A program made the position numbers and the translations under genes. The notes under the pieces were generated by a model, which was not told the origin of the DNA, searched no databases, and saw only the letters and a list, made by a program, of their open reading frames with translations. Of a DNA stretch of 64,000 nucleotides, positions 22,827 through 33,520 are shown in pieces. The stretch comes from Ephemerocybe angulata (lineage: Eukaryota; Basidiomycota; Agaricomycetes; Agaricales; Psathyrellaceae). The stretch lies in assembly GCA_013368325.1 (NCBI GenBank), contig JAACJK010000075.1:31351-95350 (forward strand), written 5' to 3'. Position 1 is the stretch's first letter; each line of letters starts with the position of its first letter.

Positions 22827-24243
22827 GACCAGACAACCTTTTGGATCGGCATTCTTCCACGATGCCAGTCGTCATGAAGAAGCGGCTGGAGCCCGCAGAA
22901 TCGCCTGGGAACCGATAGATATAGCCAGGATCGTGGTATTTCTTGGGGTATAAGACGATGTTGGGGTTGAATCCAAGATTCTCGTCGCTTGCTGATAGCA
23001 AGGAGATCATGACGCCAATGAACCGTTCGGGATGCTGGGCCAGTCTAACCTCAGTTTGAAAGCACGAATGAATCAAAGGACAGCGCACCTTTATCAAGCT
23101 GAAAGAACTCGCTTTGGCGGAATGATTACGGGAGAAATACCAAAGGGAAACGCGGTCGTCCTCAATGGTTATCTGGCGACGTGTCATTAGCGGCATGCGC
23201 AACTACAAGTTTGCCCACTTACTCCATACATAAAATCGCGACGAACATCGCCGTTCATTATCTGATTGCACGCGGCTAGCAGTTGCCTCCGATTCTACAA
23301 GATGATGAGCTACAAGATAGTAGCTTGAAGTGAGCGAACGTACCTGCTTCACTTCGCTCTCATTCGTGCTGAGCTTGAACTCGAAAGGAACGATAACCCG
23401 ATGTGACTCTAGCTTGTCTCCGTTTCCGTCCGAGTAATCGGCCCCGTCGAGAATGCAGGCATCGATTTTGAAGTTGCACCCGGCGACTGGTGAACTGAGC
23501 CAGCGATTTGGGCAGTCGTAGACGTGGAGACGGCTCGGCAGAGGACCTGCCAACTCGGACTTTTTGGAGGCTATAGACCTCGCCTCTTTGTTCACTACCG
23601 TCTTGATTGCTTCCCCAATAAGTGAGATATGCCTATAGGCTACTGCCTCGCTACGTCCCGTCGTCGAGGGCTTTTCTTGAAACTCGGTGAAAACGAGTTT
23701 AGAACCGGTAGGAGTACTCTTCTTGAGATGAGCCGGGTGTCCCTTCAAGGAAGTGATGACTTTGTCCTTCAAATCGTCGCCAACCTTTGGGAGATAGTGT
23801 TCGATGAAAACCTCGGACGTGCAATAAACGAACTCCTGGGTCATCGCCGTAGCGATGTCCTCGCGAAGTTGGGTTTGTTCGACTCCTGCAGGCGCTGGAT
23901 CTCTGGCACGGCGAGGCGTTTCACTAGGGGGGAATGTTAGTTGATGCCGCAATGTCCAAAGTTCTTAATTACTTTGGGACTACAAAGGCAGAATGGGCTT
24001 TGGAACGCGGGGTTCGCGGCGGTGTGCTAGTCTGAGGTGAGTTCTGCGATCAAAGCCATATAATACTACATAACTTACGTGGCGGCAGGAGAAGCGGTGC
24101 CAGAAGGCGGTTTCTCCATCTTATCCATGGGCGGGGTTCCCGGCGGTGTGCTAGTCTGAGGTGAGTTCTGCGATCAAAGCCATATAATACCACATAACTT
24201 ACGTGGCGGTAGGAGAAGCGGTGCCAGAAGGCGGTTTCTCCAT
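21162..24243 (-). CDS. FunK1 fungal-type protein kinase, copy A
   Basis: FunK1 (Pfam Pkinase_fungal) kinases are expanded in mushroom-forming fungi; substrates are unknown. Motifs on the minus strand: N-terminal FIEHYLPKVGDDLKDKV; FKIDACILDGADY; DRVSLWYFSRNHS; SLLSASDENLGFNPNIVLYP; beta3 lysine region IIIKDVWIDG; KKRCFFYFDEVCTRVSHVP; catalytic loop GWIHRDISTGNVLA; LKLADLEYAKEF at the DFG position; GTPYFMATELQ across a splice site (subdomain VIII); VVHNLQHDLESLWWIGFY; and a basic tail PKKRGREED ... VKRPRV that resembles a bipartite NLS. The 5' end is unusual. Exons 24243-24203, 24150-24079 and 24026-23973, then one from 23923, join in phase, and the first two arise from a 124-bp tandem duplication. 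The start choice is supported by a TATA box 88 nt upstream. Length is about 850-880 residues. Confidence 0.9.
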
Positions 24244-24245
24244 CT
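24007..24245 (-). repeat. 124-bp tandem duplication of FunK1-A first exon and intron
   Basis: 24007-24130 and 24131-24245 are near-identical copies (start to start 124 bp). Each holds an exon MEKPPSGTASP plus A/T and AT, a GTAAGT donor, an intron and a CTCAGACTAG acceptor. The inner exon is 72 nt and keeps the frame. Confidence 0.9.
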
Positions 24246-24330
24246 TTAAGACTCGGGATTAGCTTGCGAGTAAAAAATGGGGGGAGGAAAGCTAGGATCG
24301 TCGTGGTACAGGTTCAAGTGGCAAGACGCG

Positions 24331-24338
24331 TTTATATA
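24331..24338 (-). promoter_or_regulatory. TATA box of FunK1-A
   Basis: TATATAAA on the minus strand, 88 nt upstream of the ATG at 24243. Confidence 0.5.
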
Positions 24339-25279
24339 AGCCCTGTCAACACGCCATCAAAGTCATTGTTCTCCTGCACGTGGGCTTCACGTGGGCGTTC
24401 GGTTTTGTGCCACAATCCGTGTGAAACTTAAAGCAACCTGAAGGGTCTTCAAGTTCTGCACTGAGGGACTTAATCGAATCGCCTCTACCAGCTCGAGCTC
24501 GTCCAAATTTTGACTTCAGATACAACCAAAGTGGTTCAGTGACGGGCCAGAGAACCCGTTCTCTTCACGTTCTTGAAAACCCCATGTGCGCGGTGCGTCA
24601 AATAATTGTGCGTCCCCATCGAAACAACTAGAATGGTGCTCAGCTGTCGATTGACGCTTTGACCCACGATAATCGACAGGCCCTATCTTGGGCTGACCGC
24701 AAACCTGGGTCTACTTGCCTTGATACTTGGAGTGCGGACCCAAAATCTTTCGGTGGTCCACGCTTGGTCCAAGCAGGACCACATGCTTCGTCGCCATTCC
24801 TCGTCAGGCTACCTTCCCTCGCTTTGCCTATTGTGATGGCAGGCAATGATTTTAAAATACCTCTTCACCAGCTTGTCTCGATCCCGGCCAAGTTTTTATC
24901 GAAAGGCGACTAAAGCGGTGCGGGAGCCATCAATGCGAACCCTTCGTTCTCTCATTCGCAACACCACTAGTTGTGGTGCGGCACTGGACAATAATTGTGC
25001 ACCCCATCGAATGAACTAGGACTCAGAGCTCGGCTGCAGATCGAGGCTAACATACCCCATCCGCGGCTCACTGAATGCCTGACAGCTATTTGAACTTTCG
25101 TGATCCCGTCTTGGAGTGCGATGTTGCCGGTTGCCGCACTCCTCTTGAAGGCGATGGTCCATGCAGCACCATCCTTCGTCGCCATGCCGCTACCCGCCCC
25201 TTGCTTTGCCTATTGTGATGTATTTTAGTAGTCCTCTGCCCATGCAGGCTTTGTTGTCCCGCTGACGAACTGCCCAGGG
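24339..25279. other. Noncoding region with duplicated spacer
   Basis: Region between divergent FunK1-A and the F-box relic. From about 24620 it is an inverted, diverged copy of the sequence right of 50700-51350. Shared stretches include CTTGGGCTGACCGCAA and TTTGCCTATTGTGATG. A related second spacer copy appears at about 25010-25220. No gene seen. Confidence 0.55.
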
Positions 25280-25286
25280 TATATAA
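25280..25286 (+). promoter_or_regulatory. TATA box upstream of F-box relic
   Basis: TATATAA 81 nt upstream of the ATG at 25367. The matching TATA box of the intact paralogue is at 50772-50779. Confidence 0.45.
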
Positions 25287-25366
25287 CGACCACTTTACAG
25301 CCTTCAAAAATCATTCTCCCCTCCATCCGTCCACCCGACAGCACGATAAACACCCACCAGCACAAA

Positions 25367-25845
25367 ATGGCCTCTCCATCGCATCCAGGCCTCAAAATGG
25401 CATCACCATCGCTCTCAGGCCTCCCCGAAGAACTCAAGAGGATGGTTCTCTCCTTCTGTGATGCGCCGGCTCTGCAGTCCGCGAGCCGAACGTCAACCGC
25501 ATTCCATAGCGAAGCAGAACGACTCCTCTACGGGACGATCTCTCTGCACCACTGTCGCCCACAGTCATTCGCTTGCCTTAAGACGCTGGCGCTGAACAAG
25601 GCAAAGGCGAACCTCGTTCGGACTCTCGCCGTCACGCTCCCGGGTGAGGACAATGAGCTCCCCGAAAGTGAGGATGAATCGGCCGCCAGTGGGGAGGTTG
25701 CAGACCGGACGGCGGAGTCTCCAGCTCAGGACTCAGAGCCGTTGGCAGGTAATGAATTAGGTTCAGAATCTGAGAATGTATCGGACGACGGGTCAACTTT
25801 GTAAGACGATGATGACATGGACACCCTTGTATCCGATTTCCCCGG
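25367..25845 (+). pseudogene. Truncated F-box gene, relic of the 49155-50692 paralogue
   Basis: Codes for 145 residues with an F-box start (LSGLPEELKRMVLSFCDAPA, STAFHSEAERLLYG), closely matching the first exon of the intact gene at 49155-50692. An acidic DESAASGEVAD stretch follows. The frame stops at TAA 25802-25804 where the paralogue has CAA. Weaker similarity continues to about 25845 (GACATGGAC ... CCCCGGC). There the sequence jumps to the convergent intergenic spacer seen near 49125, so roughly 1.1 kb with the remaining exons is deleted. A short F-box-only protein could still be made, but its leucine-rich target part is gone. Confidence 0.85.
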
Positions 25846-25947
25846 CTGTAGCAGACTGTAGCAATACGATTCATTTACACTATAATACAAATACAACCCA
25901 GTTCTATCAGAATCTATTATAGAACGAGGATACGAGGCGCGAAGTCA

Positions 25948-28619
25948 TCACTTGCTAGAGAGAGATCCCTGCTTGGAACGCTTGCCGTGGGTGGGTCCTG
26001 CATTTAGAATACCCCTTAAATCCCCGCCTCCTCCGTCGCCTTGAAGCAGAATAGAGGTCACCACTCGGGGGCGCTTCAGCGAACGACCAGCGTCCGAATC
26101 TTCAGGCCGGTCGACTCCAGGCGCCACGCCCTTGTCGTCAAACACCTCATCATCCTCGCGCGCCCGCTTCTTGGACTCCCCTCCTCCCGATGTGATTGGA
26201 ATAGGCCCCCATTTATCCCGGGTTTTTTCGAGACTCCCGAAGATATCTACGAAAAGCGCGCACATGAGTGCATATGTGGACTTGTCGGTGACTTCGGCTG
26301 GCGACCTGGTCGAATAGACTCTATGCAGGACGCGCTGAAGTTTGCTCCAGGAATCCATGAATTCTTCGAGATCTGGGTGGAATGAATCGAGCAAGGCCTG
26401 GGGAAACTTTGCGTCGGAGTTGATCATGATACGGTGTCGATAACTCGCGGGATTCCTGTCGAAGTGGTCCTGGAAGATTTCCCAGTTTTTGCACCAATCG
26501 ATGGACTCTTTTCGACCGGTCTTTATGGCCCCAAGGTAAAACACAATCCACCAGAGCGACTCCAGGTCATGTTGGAGGTTATGGACGATGTCCATCACCT
26601 CCTCCTTCCTTGCAACCGCGTTCGTCCTGTAGTCGCCTGACTCGTACAGTTGGTACAGCTCGGCAAGGTCAGACGGTTGGGGAGGCTTGACGTATTGTGA
26701 AAAGTTGGTTTGAAGCTCGGTTGCCATGAAAAAGGACGTCCCCTGAGAGGTCCGTTAGGGCTTGTTAGGTTTTGGATACGACGCGGACTACTTACGATAT
26801 TCCCATTGTCCCTAGCTTCTCGAGCGGAGGGCGGGAATGGTATCGCATATTCGAGATCGGCCAACTTCAGTACCCACCCCTCGCCATTCTCCTCTACAGC
26901 CAAGAGGTTCCCTGTGCTGATGTCTCGGTGAATCCATCCGGCGCAGAACATCAAAATGAGAACTAGAAGCAGGATGCGGTTTGAGCGACGTGGAGGAAGA
27001 ATCAAGGAAGAATGGGAAGCAAACAGACATACCTGTAGATGCTTGGCGGATAATATCCACGGCATCTCCAAAGACTGGGACATGCGACACCCGAGTGCAC
27101 ACGTCGTCGAACATGAAGAAACACCTTCTCTTCGGGGCGAATTCTGTGGGAATCACCTCGCCCGTTTCTTGTTCAACACGCCCGGTCCGAGTGGTCGAAG
27201 CCCATGTCTTCTCGGCGACCGATTTACTAGGGGCACCTTGAAAATCCTCACGGATCTGTAAGAAACGTTCTCGATACTTCTTGTTCGCGACGAGAGACTG
27301 GAACGCATCGAAATGAGCGGGCTTCATCTTCGCCAGGCACGGGTGGTCCCTCCAGGGCTCCGGACCTTCTAAGAAATCATCGATGCTCTTGAACACTTTA
27401 TCCTGGATTTCCTTCTCAGTCTCAGCCTTGGCATCGATCCAGACGTCCTTGATGATGACCTCCTTCGGTGCGACTTTAGGAACCAAGTCGTCGCCTTCAA
27501 AGTTCGCGACTTCGACAGCCTTCCACACTCGGGTTGTCCCCCAGGATAACGTTTCAGAACTGGCTTCCTGTACGACGCCCGTCGTCTTGAAGAAGCGGCT
27601 GCGGCCCGCAGAATCGCCTGGGAACCGATAGATGAAGCCGGGATGGGCGTGTTTCTTGGGGTATAAGGCAATGTTGGGGTTGAGTCCTAGATCCTCGTCG
27701 CTTGCCGAAAGCAAGGAGACCAAGACGCGAACGAGCTGGTCAGGATTCTGTATCACAGTCTCGTTTCAATATCAGAACACGGGTGACCAAGTGAAAAGCG
27801 TACCTTCATCAAGCTGAAGGAGCTTGCTTTGGCCGAATGAGTGCGAGAGAAGTACCAAAGGGAGACACGATCGTCTTCATTGGTTATCTGGTAACGTGTG
27901 AACAATGGTACACAAGAGCGCAATGACTGTCGACGCACCCCATACACGAAATCTCGGCGAGCATCGCCGTTCATAATACTATTGACAGCTGCGAACAGTT
28001 TCTCCCAATTCTACACCACGCGATAAGCCTTTGGTTCACAGGAAACTACATAGCAAGTGGAACGTACCTGTCTAACATCTCCCTCCGTCGCTTCAAGCGC
28101 GACCTCGAGAGGAACGAGAATCCGATGAGTTGGCAGCTTACTCCCGCTGTCATGTAAACAGTGAACGCCTTCTAGCAGACATGCATCGACTTTGAACTTG
28201 TTGCCCACAGCCACACCAAAGCTGAACCTGCGATCGGGGTGGGCGTAGGGACGAGCCTGGCTCGGGTGAGGATTGCAGGAGGCGGATTCAAGTGGCTCAG
28301 ATAACCCGCTTCTAGATAAGTTTGCCTCTTGCACTAGAACCTCTCGTATCCTCTCCCCAATGTCCATGATACGTGCGAAATGGGATGGCACCTTGCTGAT
28401 AAATGCCCAAGAATTCTCCGAGAGGTCGCCACTTTCAGTCGTGGAATCGGTTTGGGAAGTCTCCTTGAGGACGCCGCCAGCAAGCGGAGAGTCGAGCACC
28501 TTGGCCACCAAGCCCTCCTTTGGTGTCGGGAGGTAGTGTGTGATGAACATTTGGGCTTCACAGTGACGCAGGTCCTGGGCCATAGCGTCGGCCATTCTAG
28601 CCTCTGACTCGGAATCCAT
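25948..28619 (-). CDS. FunK1 fungal-type protein kinase, copy B
   Basis: Starts MDSESEARMADAMAQDLRHC at ATG 28619, with the N-terminal FITHYLPTPKEGLVAKVLDS shared with copies C and E. The frame is carried through host-type introns, for example GDVRQ/GTACGT and KASSFSLMK/GTACGC. Kinase motifs: DDRVSLWYFSRTHS, VIIKDVWIDAKAETEKEIQD, KRRCFFMFDDVCTRVSHVP, GWIHRDISTGNLLAVEENGE, LKLADLEYAIPF. The subdomain VIII junction reads GTSFFMATELQ (GTPYF in the paralogues). The C-terminal part has VHNLQHDLESLWWIVFYLGA and a nuclear-signal-like tail ESKKRARED ... LKRPRV. The frame is open throughout, so it is probably functional. It lies convergent to the F-box relic, the same arrangement as copy E with the intact F-box gene, because both belong to one inverted duplication. 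Confidence 0.9.
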
Positions 28620-29618
28620 TCTGTCAATGCTAGTTTGACAGACGCGGCGAGCAAGGTACTAGAGACTGTGGTGGAAGTTCAGGCTCCAGAGTCGCGACGA
28701 GCCTTTGCGGACGAGAAGAAATATAAAGACCTTTCAAGACGAGGGTTGTGGTTTGGTCAAGGCGCGTTGCCTCCAGCCCTCGGATCAATCATCAGCTAGC
28801 ATTGTTCCCACATCCTCAACGCCACCGGCAAGCGCTTGCTGTGAGTCCTGACTCGCCTTGGACTCGCCTGAGGTCTCTACTAAAGGTTCAAGGCATAAAG
28901 AAAACACACACGACAATTAGACAAACTAATAGAAGTCAAACGTAGATGCTTCGAGTACTGGCCCCAGGGTCCGTCCTCCAAGTGAGTGTTTGTTTCTTTG
29001 GTCTCTACTGTGCAAAGCCTAAGGCACCCTTCCTCAAGGTCCCTCACGAAGCCCCAACGCCCCTCTGAGTCTCAACCCACACCACCCTCGAGAAAATAAG
29101 TCTCACGGGGCCATTATATAAAGCTCTCTAAAAGTACAAATATATACGAGGGTAAGGCGCCGCGGCGGAAAACAAGAGGTATGGGTACCGAGTATGTACA
29201 TGTGTATCGGTATTGGACTTGGTAGTGGTATTGCGGGTATTAGGATTAGGAATCTTGAACGAGTTCGGAATAACTGGTAAATGACTGAGCGAGTAAGTGG
29301 ATGGATTAACGAATGAATGAATGAATGGATGGATGAATGGATGAATGGATGATAGGCAGATGCAAGGATAGTGCGATGAGACGAGAAACACGAAACACGA
29401 AACGCGAACCGAGAAACCGAGAGAGAGAGAACGACATACGCAGCTGTCGATAATACGGACATATGCAGCCAAAAGAGAACAAAAAACAAAAAACAAAACA
29501 CAAAACAAAACCTCAAGAAAAAAAGAAAATCAAACCAAACCAGACCGAAAAACCAACCTCAAAACCGATTCCACGCCCCACTATTCACAAGCCCCTCCGG
29601 AATCTTCGGCACAGGCGG
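28620..29618. other. Duplicated 3' flank of the 40930-45301 gene plus FunK1-B upstream region
   Basis: About 28985-29618 is an inverted copy of 45241-45870. At its right end, 29560-29618, it still encodes on the minus strand the last codons VPKIPEGLVNSGAWNRF-like of the big plus-strand gene. It includes a GAATGAATGGATG microsatellite (about 29305-29352). No intact gene; the open frames here are low-complexity. Confidence 0.75.
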
Positions 29619-31686
29619 CCCCTTCAGCCATATATTAGAACGATCGGGGCAACTATTGATCTCAACTCTGCTCGAAAGAACATCCTACACAATTCTGCGA
29701 CCGCCGCCAGTTAGTATCCTCGCTTACTCTGCACGCACCAGTATTATCTATTAAGAGCGGGCATGATGGTGCCATTGGGTCGTCGCGTCCCAGTTCTGCG
29801 ATAGTCTTGAGATGCCTGCAAGGTTCAAATGCAGATGCGCTTCGAAATATGCACGTAGCGACTCTTTGCACTGGAACGATAAGCGGTAGCAGTCAAATTC
29901 ACCATAGTAGAATACATGAGACAGGCAGAAGAAACACTAAACATATACAATACATAGACGCGTGGCAATAAACGAAACGATAGCACTTGAATAGAACTTG
30001 GAATGCGAGGCACGGTAAGGATCACTTGCCAGACCGACGGGATTTCGTCGAGGAGGGCCCACCGCGGGTGGGTCTTGCCTTCGGAATACGAAACAAATCC
30101 CCGCCTTCTTCGTTGGCTTGGAGAGGGGTAGGAGTCGCCACGCGTGGACGCTTCACCGAAGGGCCATCGTCCGTGTCTTCTTGTTGATTGGACCCACGCT
30201 TCACGCCTTTGGCTTGACCCGCGCCATCTTCTTCGCGCCCACGCTTCTTGGACTCATCCGAGCCTGGCAGTTCCACGAGCTGAATGGGACCCCACTTGTT
30301 CCGACTTTTTTCGAGGAAGCCCAAGTACTTCAAAAAGTGCCAAGCGATTACCGCGTATGTCCCCTTGTCAGTGACCTTGTCGGCCGACCGTTGCTGATAC
30401 AGCACCACCATATTGTTACGGAGGGTTTTCCAATGAGCCATAAACTCAGTAAGGCCAGGGTGGAGAGCAGCGTCCAGCTCCTCAGGAAATCCTTCAAGCA
30501 TTATTTGGTGCCTGGGAGCGTCAGGGTTCTTCTCGATAACGGGCTGAAAGACAGCGTTTTTCCTGCACCAGAGTTCTGACGCTTGGTGACCGATTTTCAC
30601 CGCCCCAATGTAGAACCCGATCCACCAGAGCGACTCTAGGTCGTGCTGTAGATTATGAACGACGTCGTGCAACTGCGCTGCTGCTCCGGTCTGGGTTTCG
30701 GAGTCGGGTTCTATCAATTCTAAGGTTTTTTGAGGTTGCAGGTACCGTCCACGTTGAAGCTCAGTTGCCATAAAATACGGCGTTCCCTAAGCGACTCAGT
30801 GAGGGGATTGGACCGCGTGAAGAAAGAGTCGTGCTTACCGTCTTCCAATCTCCCCTTGCCTTCTGGCCAGGAGATGGAAATTCCTTGGCGTACTCCAGGT
30901 CGGCTAGCTTCAACAACCATTTCCCGTCACTTTCCTTCATTGCGAGGACATTTCCCGTGCTGATATCCCTGTGAATCCACCCAGCGCAAAACATGAGAAT
31001 AAGCACTGATATGAGTGGTGGTCGGCGATTCGTGAGTAACGGGAATCGGAAACGATAAATGGTAGCAGACTGACCTGCAGAAGCCTGACGGAGGATATCG
31101 ACAGCATCTCCAAAAGTGGGAACATGCGACACACGAGTGCACACTTCATCAAAGTAGAAGAAACAACGTTTCTTCGGAGCAAATTCTGTGTGAATCTCCC
31201 CGCTCATTTTGAATTGAAGCGCGGACTTTGGAACAGGTGCGACCTGTGACGCGGAGGTGGACTGATACTTGGATCGGTTTCTCTGAGTCTTCAGCGGAGA
31301 CATGGATACGGCCTCGACAGGAGCCTGAGTGAAGATCGACGGCGAAGCCCAAGTGTCCTTGGCCACCGATTTGCTGAGGGGGCCTTCAAAGCGCCCTCGG
31401 ATTCGCAGAAAGCGTTCCTGGTATTTTTTGTTCGTGATCAGAGTCTCCAAGTCATCCAGCCGGGAAGGCGGGAACTTCGCCAAGCACGGGTGGTCTCTCC
31501 AGGGCTGCGGGCCGCCTACAAAATCGTCGATGCTTTTGAAAACTTTATCCTGGATTTGCTTCTCCGTGTCTGCCGGTCCATCGATCCAAACGTCCTTGAT
31601 GATGATCTCCTTCGGGGTAAGGTTGTCGGCCAGGGCTTTTCCTTCGAAGTTGGCGACTTCGATGGCTTTCCATACCCGTGTTGTCC
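29619..31686 (+). repeat. Duplicated block C (left), partner of 20762-22826
   Basis: Direct copy of block A covering the 3' flank and 3' two-thirds of the FunK1 gene. Right of about 31686 the sequence instead follows copies B and E. Confidence 0.85.
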
Positions 31687-32792
31687 CACACGATAACGTT
31701 TCAGAACTGGCTTCCTGTACGACGCCCGTCGTCTTGAAGAAGCGGCTGGAGCTCGCAGAATCGCCTGGGAACCGATAGATGAAGCCGGGATGGGCGTTTT
31801 TCTTGGGGTATAAGGCGATGTTGGGGTTGAGCCCCAGATCCTCCTCGCTTGCCGAAAGCAAAGAAACCAAGACGCGAACGAGCTGGTCAGGATCCTGTAT
31901 CACAGTCTCGTTTAATAGCAGAACACGGGTGACCAAGTGAAAAAACGTACCTTCACAAAGCTAAAAGAGCTCGATTTTACCGAATGAGTACGAGAGAAGT
32001 ACCAAAGGGAGACACGGTCGTCTTCATTGGTTATCTGGTAACGTGTGAACAATGGTACACAAGAGCGCAATGGCTGTCGACGCACCCCATACACAAAATC
32101 ACGGCGAGCGTCGCCGTTCATAATACTATTGACAGCTGCGAACAGTTTATCTCGATTCTATACCACGCGATAAGTCTCTGGCTCACAGGGAACTAGCAAG
32201 TGGAACGTACCTGTCTAACATCTGCCTTCGTCGCTTTACGCGCAATCTCGAACTGAGGAACGAGAATCCGATGAGTTGGCAGCTTACTGCCGCTGTCATG
32301 TGGACAGAGAACGCCTTCTAGCAGAAAGGCATTGACTTTGAAGTCTCCCACAGCCGTGCCAAAGCTGAACCTGCGATCTGGCGTGCTGTGGAGGCGAGCC
32401 TGGCTCGGGTGAGGATTGCAGGAGGCGGATTCAAGTGGCTCAGATAACCCGCTTTTAGATAAGTTTGCCTCTTGCACTAGAACCTCTCGTATCCTCTCCC
32501 CAACGCCAACGATACGCTCGAAATGGGACTCGGACACCTTGCTGATAAATGCCCCAGAAGAATTCTCCGAGAGGTCGCCAAAGGTGTAAGGACTCTGAAT
32601 CGGAGGGCAGTTTGAACTTCTTTCAGTCGTGTAATTGGTCCGGGAAGGCTCCTTGACGCCGCCAGCAAGCAGAGAGTCGAGCACCTTGTCCACCAAGCCT
32701 TCCTTTGGTGTGGGCAGGTAGTGTGTGATGAAATCTTGGGCTTCACAGTGACGCAAGTCCTGGGCCATCGCGTCGGCAATTCGAGAATCCAT
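30022..32792 (-). CDS. FunK1 fungal-type protein kinase, copy C (mosaic)
   Basis: Starts MDSRIADAMAQDLRHCEAQD at ATG 32792. The first third (FITHYLPTPKEGLVDKVLDS, SGLSEPLESASCNPHPSQAR, NPNIALYPKK, TTGVVQEASSETL) matches copies B and E. From FEGKALADNLTPKEIIIKDV to the stop at 30022 it matches copy A almost exactly (KFPPSRLDDLETL, FVGGPQPWRDHPCLAK, and the tail PKARPTRGGPSSTKSRRSGK). All kinase motifs remain: IIIKDVWIDG, FFYFDEVCTRVSHVP, GWIHRDISTGNVLAMKESDG, LLKLADLEYAKEF, GTPYFMATELQ. The tail carries SKKRGREED ... VKRPRV. Introns match the paralogues in position. The frame is open, so the mosaic may be functional. It lacks the A-type MEKPPSG leader exons. Confidence 0.9.
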
Positions 32793-33119
32793 TCTGCTAG
32801 TTTGATAGACGCGGCGAGCAAGATACTAGAGACGGTGCTTGCAGTTCAGGCTCCAGAGTCGCGACGAGCCTTTGCGGACGAGAGAACTTTCAAGACGAGA
32901 CGGTTGTGGTTCAAACGTTCATGGTCAAGGCGCGTTGCCTCCAGCCCTCGGATCAATATCAGCTAGCATTGTTCCCACATCCTCAACGCCACTGGACTCG
33001 CCTGAGGTCAACCTGAGGTCACCACGAAAGGTTTAAGGCAATAAAGAAAACACACACGACCATTTAGCAAACTAATAAAATTCAGGCGTAGACGCTCCGA
33101 GTACGCCCTCCAAGTATTA
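32793..33119. other. FunK1-C upstream region
   Basis: 327 bp similar to the upstream regions of FunK1-B (about 28640-28960) and FunK1-E (about 45880-46270). Shared text includes GAGGTCACCACGAAAGGTT and TAAAGAAAACACACACGAC. No TATA box is clear. Confidence 0.6.
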
Positions 33120-33462
33120 GGCACGTTGTGTTGAGCCACAGGGAGCCACCGGTGGCAAATTGTCGATGTGTGGAGCACGTCCGTGGCTTGGTCGTGGCTT
33201 TTCTGTGGCTTTCTTACTCACTTTCCTCAGCGTTGATTCGAGCTTTCAAGGTTATTAGATGTATAATATACCTCCCTGCATCTTTAAATTAAGAATTTGT
33301 GTCATACAATGAACTTGACCAAGGTAAAAGACAATCTATACGCCCTTGAAGCCATGGGAAGCCACGGTGGAGCCACCGCCCTGCCAAATAGTGAGCCACG
33401 GAGCGGCGAGATACATCACTTTTTAGCCATACGTGGCTTCCCGTGGCTCCACACAACGTGCC
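33120..33462. mobile_element. MITE-like element, 343 bp, 30-bp terminal inverted repeats
   Basis: The ends are inverted copies over 30 bp with 27 matches, starting GGCACGTTGTGT on the left (33120) and ending ACACAACGTGCC on the right (33462). A 4-bp direct repeat ATTA flanks it (33116-33119 and 33463-33466). Many subterminal GAGCCAC/GTGGCTT motifs occur in both orientations, as expected for transposase-binding sites. It has no coding capacity, so it would be non-autonomous. The superfamily is unclear. Confidence 0.8.
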
Positions 33463-33520
33463 ATTATGAATTCTTTGGTCTCTTACATACTACATACTTA
33501 GCATGCTAGCTTTAAATTCC

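Larger units (their letters stand above)
24620..29618 (-). repeat. Inverted segmental duplication, copy of 45241-51350
   Basis: Read on the minus strand, this block follows the same order as 45241-51350: the last codons and 3' flank of the 40930-45301 gene, a FunK1 gene, a convergent F-box gene, then its upstream spacer. It is about 1.1 kb shorter, mainly because the F-box gene has lost its 3' part. Outer boundaries on the 24.6-kb side are approximate; the 29618 boundary is sharp. Confidence 0.85.

Noticed and set aside
29103..29516. Minus-strand ORFs rich in Phe/Ile/His/Ser
   Set aside because: They translate simple CATTCATC/TTTTC repeats in the duplicated 3' flank of the large gene. Not coding.
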